Below, piece by piece: positions 20,696 to 24,306 of a DNA stretch of 24,306 nucleotides. The DNA is from Mesostigma viride (taxonomy: Eukaryota > Streptophyta > Mesostigmatophyceae > Mesostigmatales > Mesostigmataceae): positions 1 through 24,306 of the forward strand of contig RPFO01001443.1 of NCBI GenBank assembly GCA_009746045.1, read 5' to 3'. Numbering within the stretch: the first letter of the stretch is position 1; each line of letters begins with the position of its first letter. Under the pieces are notes generated by a model. That model did no database searches. It was not told the DNA's origin and saw only the letters and a program-made list of their open reading frames with translations. The position numbers were made by a program, and so were the translations under genes.

Positions 20696-21518
20696 TGAAA
20701 CATAAATTTCATTAATAAATTTTGAATTCTAATATTGAATGAAATTCGCCAATTTTTGCTGATGGGTAAGGCTGATGGCTAAAGCTGGATTTGATGATTT
20801 AATTATCTCTAATTCTGTCAACTGTCACATTTATATAAATTTGACATGAATTCGGCATTTTTTGGATTCCAACGGCCGTTGGACCTCAAAAAACATTTCT
20901 AGTGTGGTTAAAAAGTTGTGGGTATTGTTAAATGGAGTGACCAATGGTTGTGATTTATTTGATGCCAACGGCCGTTGGACCTTGACAAACATTGCTAGTG
21001 TAGCGCAACAGTGGTGGATAATTTGTTTAATGGAGGGGCCGTCGCATCTGCTTGTTATTTTTTTAGGCTGAACAGTCACTGAAAATGTCGACATTATTGC
21101 TCCACACCAGTAGGCCAGCCATCATGTTCCGCACACAAATCTGGCTCGACTCCGATCCCTGGCAGTGCTCTTCGCTTCGAACAGGTCCGGAACGAGTTTC
21201 TTGTGGGGTTGGAGCAATAAATAGTATTTTACCGGGAAGAGGCGTAATGCCAACGGGCGTTGGACCTGAACAATTGTGTGGTTAAATCAAGTGACAGAAT
21301 ATGAATGTGATTTATTTTACATTTAAAAACATATGTTATTTGGGAGGACAAGAAAGTTGGTTTTTGAGGTGTGTGTATCTTACGGTCGTTGATGGAGGAA
21401 ACCTCTAACAATCCTGATGCTCTCGTGATCGTGTTTTGTTTATGTGATATCTGTCAAGGCATCAAGAAGGAGAGGAGTCGCCCGTTGCTGAGAAGCTGAG
21501 GACAACTGTACTGGAAAG
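20696..21518. other. Intergenic or leader region with palindromes, no clear gene
   Basis: Exact palindromes lie at 20869-20882 and 20965-20978, and a one-mismatch copy (CCAACGGGCGTTGG) at 21248-21261. Two short frames are candidate leader exons: one begins at an ATG at 21085, the other at 21392 (36 codons, with a CLCDICQG motif). The second is followed by a GTATGT donor at 21519. AATAAA occurs at 21216-21221. I cannot assign a product. Confidence 0.5.
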
Positions 21519-21559
21519 GTATGTGGACAAGGACAACTGTGGGTGTGGGGGGAATAGCT

Positions 21560-23487
21560 TGGTGGACACCATTTCTGACTGGTCCGTAAGGCCTCTACCC
21601 GAAGGGGGTTGTGAGCCAACGGCCGTTGGAATTGGAAAAACATTATCATGTGCTTTTTATTCGTTTGATAGGGTGGCAAGCAGCCAGGATGTGTCTTTCA
21701 TGCAGCTTAGTGGTGGCTATTTACCATTTTTCTCCTAGAAAGGCCTCCAAAAAAACTAGCTGAGCATAAAGATGGGCTTGACTGGTTCGTAAGGCATCCA
21801 CCCTTCCCACAGGGGGGTTGTGAGCCAACGGCCGTTGGAATTGGAAAAACATTATCATGTGCATTTCATTCGTTTCATTGGGTGGCAAGTAGGCAGGATG
21901 TGTCTTTCATGCAGCTTAGTGTGGCTATTACCATTTTTCCTAGAAAGGCCTCCAAAAAAACTAGCTGAGCATAAAGATGGGTTGACTGGTTCGTAAGGCA
22001 TCCACCCTTCCCAGGGGGGTTGTGAGCCAACGGCCGTTGGAATTGGAAAAACATTATCATGTGCATTTCATTCGTTTCATTGGGTGGCAATAAGGCAGGA
22101 TGTGTCTTTCATGCAGCTTAGTGGTGGCTATTACCATTTTCTTCCAAGAAAGGCCTCCAAAAATCTAGCTGAGCATAAAGATGGGTTGACTGGTTCGTAA
22201 GGCATCCACCCTTCCCAGAGGGGGTTGTGAGCCAACGGCCGTTGGACTTGAAAAACATTATCATGTGCATTTCATTCCTTTGAGTGGGTTGGCAATCAGC
22301 CAGGATGTATCTTTCATTCAGCTTAGTGGTGGCTATTACCATTTTTCTTCCAAGAAAGGCCTCCAAAAATCTAGCTGAGCATAAAGATGGGCTTGACTGG
22401 TTCGTAAGGCATCCACCCTTCCCAGTGGGGGGTTGTGAGCCAACGGCCGTTGGACTTGAAAAACATTATCATGTGCATTTCATTCCTTTGAGTGGGTTGG
22501 CAATCAGCCAGGATGTATCTTTCATTCAGCTTAGTGGTGGCTATTACCATTTTTCTTCCAAGAAAGGCCTCCAAAAATCTAGCTGAGCATAAAGATGGGC
22601 TTGACTGGTTCGTAAGGCATCCACCCTTCCCAGGGGGGTTGTGAGCCAACGGCCGTTGGACTTGAAAAACATTATCATGTGCATTTCATTCCTTTGAGTG
22701 GGTGGCAATCAGCAGGATGTATCTTTCATTCAGCTTAGTGGTGGCTATTACCATTTTTCTTCCAAGAAAGGCCTCCAAAAATCTAGCTGAGCATAAAGAT
22801 GTGGTTGAATGGTTCGTAAGGCATCCACCCTTCCCACAGGGGGTTGTGAGCCAACGGCCGTTGGACTTGAAAAAATTATCATGTGCATTTCATTCGTTTG
22901 AGTGGGTGGCAATAGCAGGATGTGTCTTTCATGCAGCTTAGTGGTGGCTATTACCATTTTTCTTCCAAGAAAGGCCTCCAAAAATCTAGCTGAGCATAAA
23001 GATGGGCTTGACTGGTTCGTAAGGCATCCACCCTTCCCACAGGGGGGTTGTGAGCCAACGGCCGTTGGACTTGAAAAACATTATCATGTGCATTTCATTC
23101 TTTCATTTGGTGGCAATAAGGCAGGATGTGTCTTTCATGCAGCTTAGTGGTGGCTATTACCATTGCTTCCAAGAAAGGCCTCCAAAAATCTAGCTGAGCA
23201 TAAAGATGGGTTGACTGGTTCGTAAGGCATCCACCCTTCCCACAGGGGGGTTGTGAGCCAACGGCCGTTGGACTTGAAAAACATTACATGTGCATTTCAT
23301 TCTTTCATTTGGTGGCAGTAAGGCAGGATGTGTCTTTTATGCAGCTTAGTGTGGCTATTACCATTGCTTCCAAGAAAGGCCTCCAAAAATCTAGCTGAGC
23401 ATAAAGATGTGGTTGAATGGTTCGTAAGGCATCCACCCTTCCCACAGGGGGGTTGTGAGCCAACGGCCGTTAGACTTGAAAAACATT
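21560..23487. repeat. About 205-bp tandem array, ten units, one palindrome each
   Basis: Palindromes start at 21616, 21825, 22027, 22232, 22440, 22646, 22851, 23055, 23258 and 23460. Spacings are 202-209 bp. The last copy has one mismatch (CCAACGGCCGTTAG). Each unit includes AAGGCATCCACCCTTCCC, GGGTTGTGAG before the palindrome, AAACATTATCATGTGCATTTC after it, and AGCTGAGCATAAAGATG. Small indels separate units, mostly in G runs and at GTGGTGG. The array probably lies inside a leader intron (GTATGT at 21519 to GGCGCAG at 23520) of the MYND gene that follows. Confidence 0.92.
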
Positions 23488-23527
23488 ACTTACGTATTAC
23501 GCACGTGCCAATTGGCGCAGGGGAGGG

Positions 23528-24257
23528 ATGGCGGAGACGGGCGAGCTGGAATCTTCGACCCGCGCTGCGATTGCCTGCGTGGCAGCAAACGTACTTAACC
23601 GGGCTCGCGAGATCCACGGATGGGTACGGCAGCACGAGAAGCGCCTGGGTCGCCAGTTTGCGGTTTTGGTCGTGTATGACTCGTTCGCCTCAGTAGGACG
23701 ACAGATTAATCTCCAGTTGCTGGACATGTACTTCGCCTTGGCTGGCGGATTCTACAAGCCCACGCCGGCGGATCGGGTTCCACTCAATCGAGACGTCGAG
23801 TTTCGACTTTTGGTGTCGTATGTCGGAAAGGTTGGGTGGGACCAGTGGGAGAAAGACCAGTGGGGGAAATTTCCAGACGCGAGTGAGGCGCAGCCGAGAT
23901 TGACCGTATCGGCGAGAGTAGAGGGGGGGGGTTTGAAGGTTTCCATTTTACATTCGGGAATTCCGAGTCCGTGAAATTGACGTTTTCACGGATGATCGTT
24001 CTCCCGGGGGTGGGAGGGCCGATGCTGGGCTCGCTTCCAAAGTGTTGCTCGAATCAGGCGTGCTCTGTGATGGAGGGTGTCCACCGCAAGTGCGGGGTTG
24101 TCGAGACGTCCGGTATTGTGCTGCCGAATGCCAGCGTGCGGACTGGGAGGAACACAAGAAGTGGTGTAACAAGTATCGTGAGGCGAGAAAGTCTCTCAGC
24201 ACTATGCACGGCGACGTTACAGACAGCTGGTCTGGTGTCAATTTGGCCGACTTGTAA
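23528..24257 (+). pseudogene. Second MYND zinc-finger paralogue, disrupted by two frameshifts as assembled
   Basis: The first frame (from the ATG at 23528) aligns with the MYND protein at 18610: GRQFAVLVVYDSF, QLLDMYF and EFRLLVSY match its conserved blocks. It breaks at a G9 run (23933-23941). The next frame continues with similarity through CCSNQAC, and the frame changes again at a G4 run (24094-24097) before RYCAAECQRADWEEHKKWC. Across the breaks all expected Cys and His positions of the finger are present, and the total length (about 243 residues) is close to the paralogue. One additional G at each run would restore a continuous frame. It could be an intact gene with assembly errors or a young pseudogene. 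It ends in TAA at 24255-24257. Confidence 0.8.
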
Positions 24258-24306
24258 TTCGGATGGGGGGAAGTGCATTTCAAGTTCAAAGGTGAAATGT
24301 TCAAGG

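Noticed and set aside
21560-23487. Short frames across the 205-bp array encoding near-identical peptides
   Set aside because: They are interrupted differently in each unit and cross the palindrome; best explained as intronic or leader repeat DNA.

Overview
The window looks like nuclear DNA of a eukaryote, probably an alga or other protist. The protein-coding genes have GT-AG introns, AATAAA poly(A) signals follow several of them, and the recognisable domains (MYND zinc finger, F-box, a DDE-like transposon protein) are eukaryotic. About half of the window is tandem-repeat DNA. I see no bacterial operons, CRISPR array or rRNA. I cannot name the species. A degenerate TTTAGGG-like stretch near 5.59 kb is compatible with plant or algal type telomeres and with a subtelomeric position, but it is weak evidence.

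Layout: 1-3657 is a 40-bp GT-rich minisatellite with strong Z-DNA character. 3770-5560 is a degenerate CA-rich satellite of the opposite strand polarity, ended by the telomere-like stretch. 5605-9924 (minus strand) is a multi-exon transposase-like gene that I could splice by eye into at least four exons. 9925-11130 is mostly unassigned but holds a cluster of perfect GC-rich hairpins and a possible MYND-gene relic. 11130-12200 holds 300-330 bp tandem repeats whose internal core appears to have been amplified into a 30-bp array (12.2-12.48 kb) and then a 28/29-bp satellite (12.48-17.44 kb) with higher-order structure and two identical 202-bp inserts. A pure polypyrimidine tract follows (17.44-17.60 kb). 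17.6-24.3 kb is a plus-strand gene cluster: a small basic-tailed protein, a MYND-finger protein, an F-box-like protein, and a second, frame-disrupted MYND paralogue preceded by a ten-unit array of about 205 bp.

The most striking signal is a perfect 14-bp palindrome, CCAACGGCCGTTGG. I count 32 exact copies plus three one-mismatch copies. All lie in introns, leaders or intergenic DNA and none in an exon I could define. In every copy an A-rich tetrad (GAAA, AAAA or ACAA) begins exactly six bases to the right on the plus strand. In the transposase-like gene a mirrored TTTC/TTTT often lies at five or six bases on the left. The palindrome sits inside tandem units of quite different length and sequence (62, 91, 118 and about 205 bp), so the palindrome and not its surroundings is what is shared. 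Its half-site CCAACGG resembles the Myb/MSA core. I infer a recurrent intron or leader-associated DNA element, either a protein-binding dyad or the core of a small mobile or intron-forming element. This is the best candidate here for an undescribed system.

Three likely frameshifts in otherwise conserved reading frames all fall in G runs and all would be resolved by one more G. Assembly or base-calling error is therefore as likely as gene decay.
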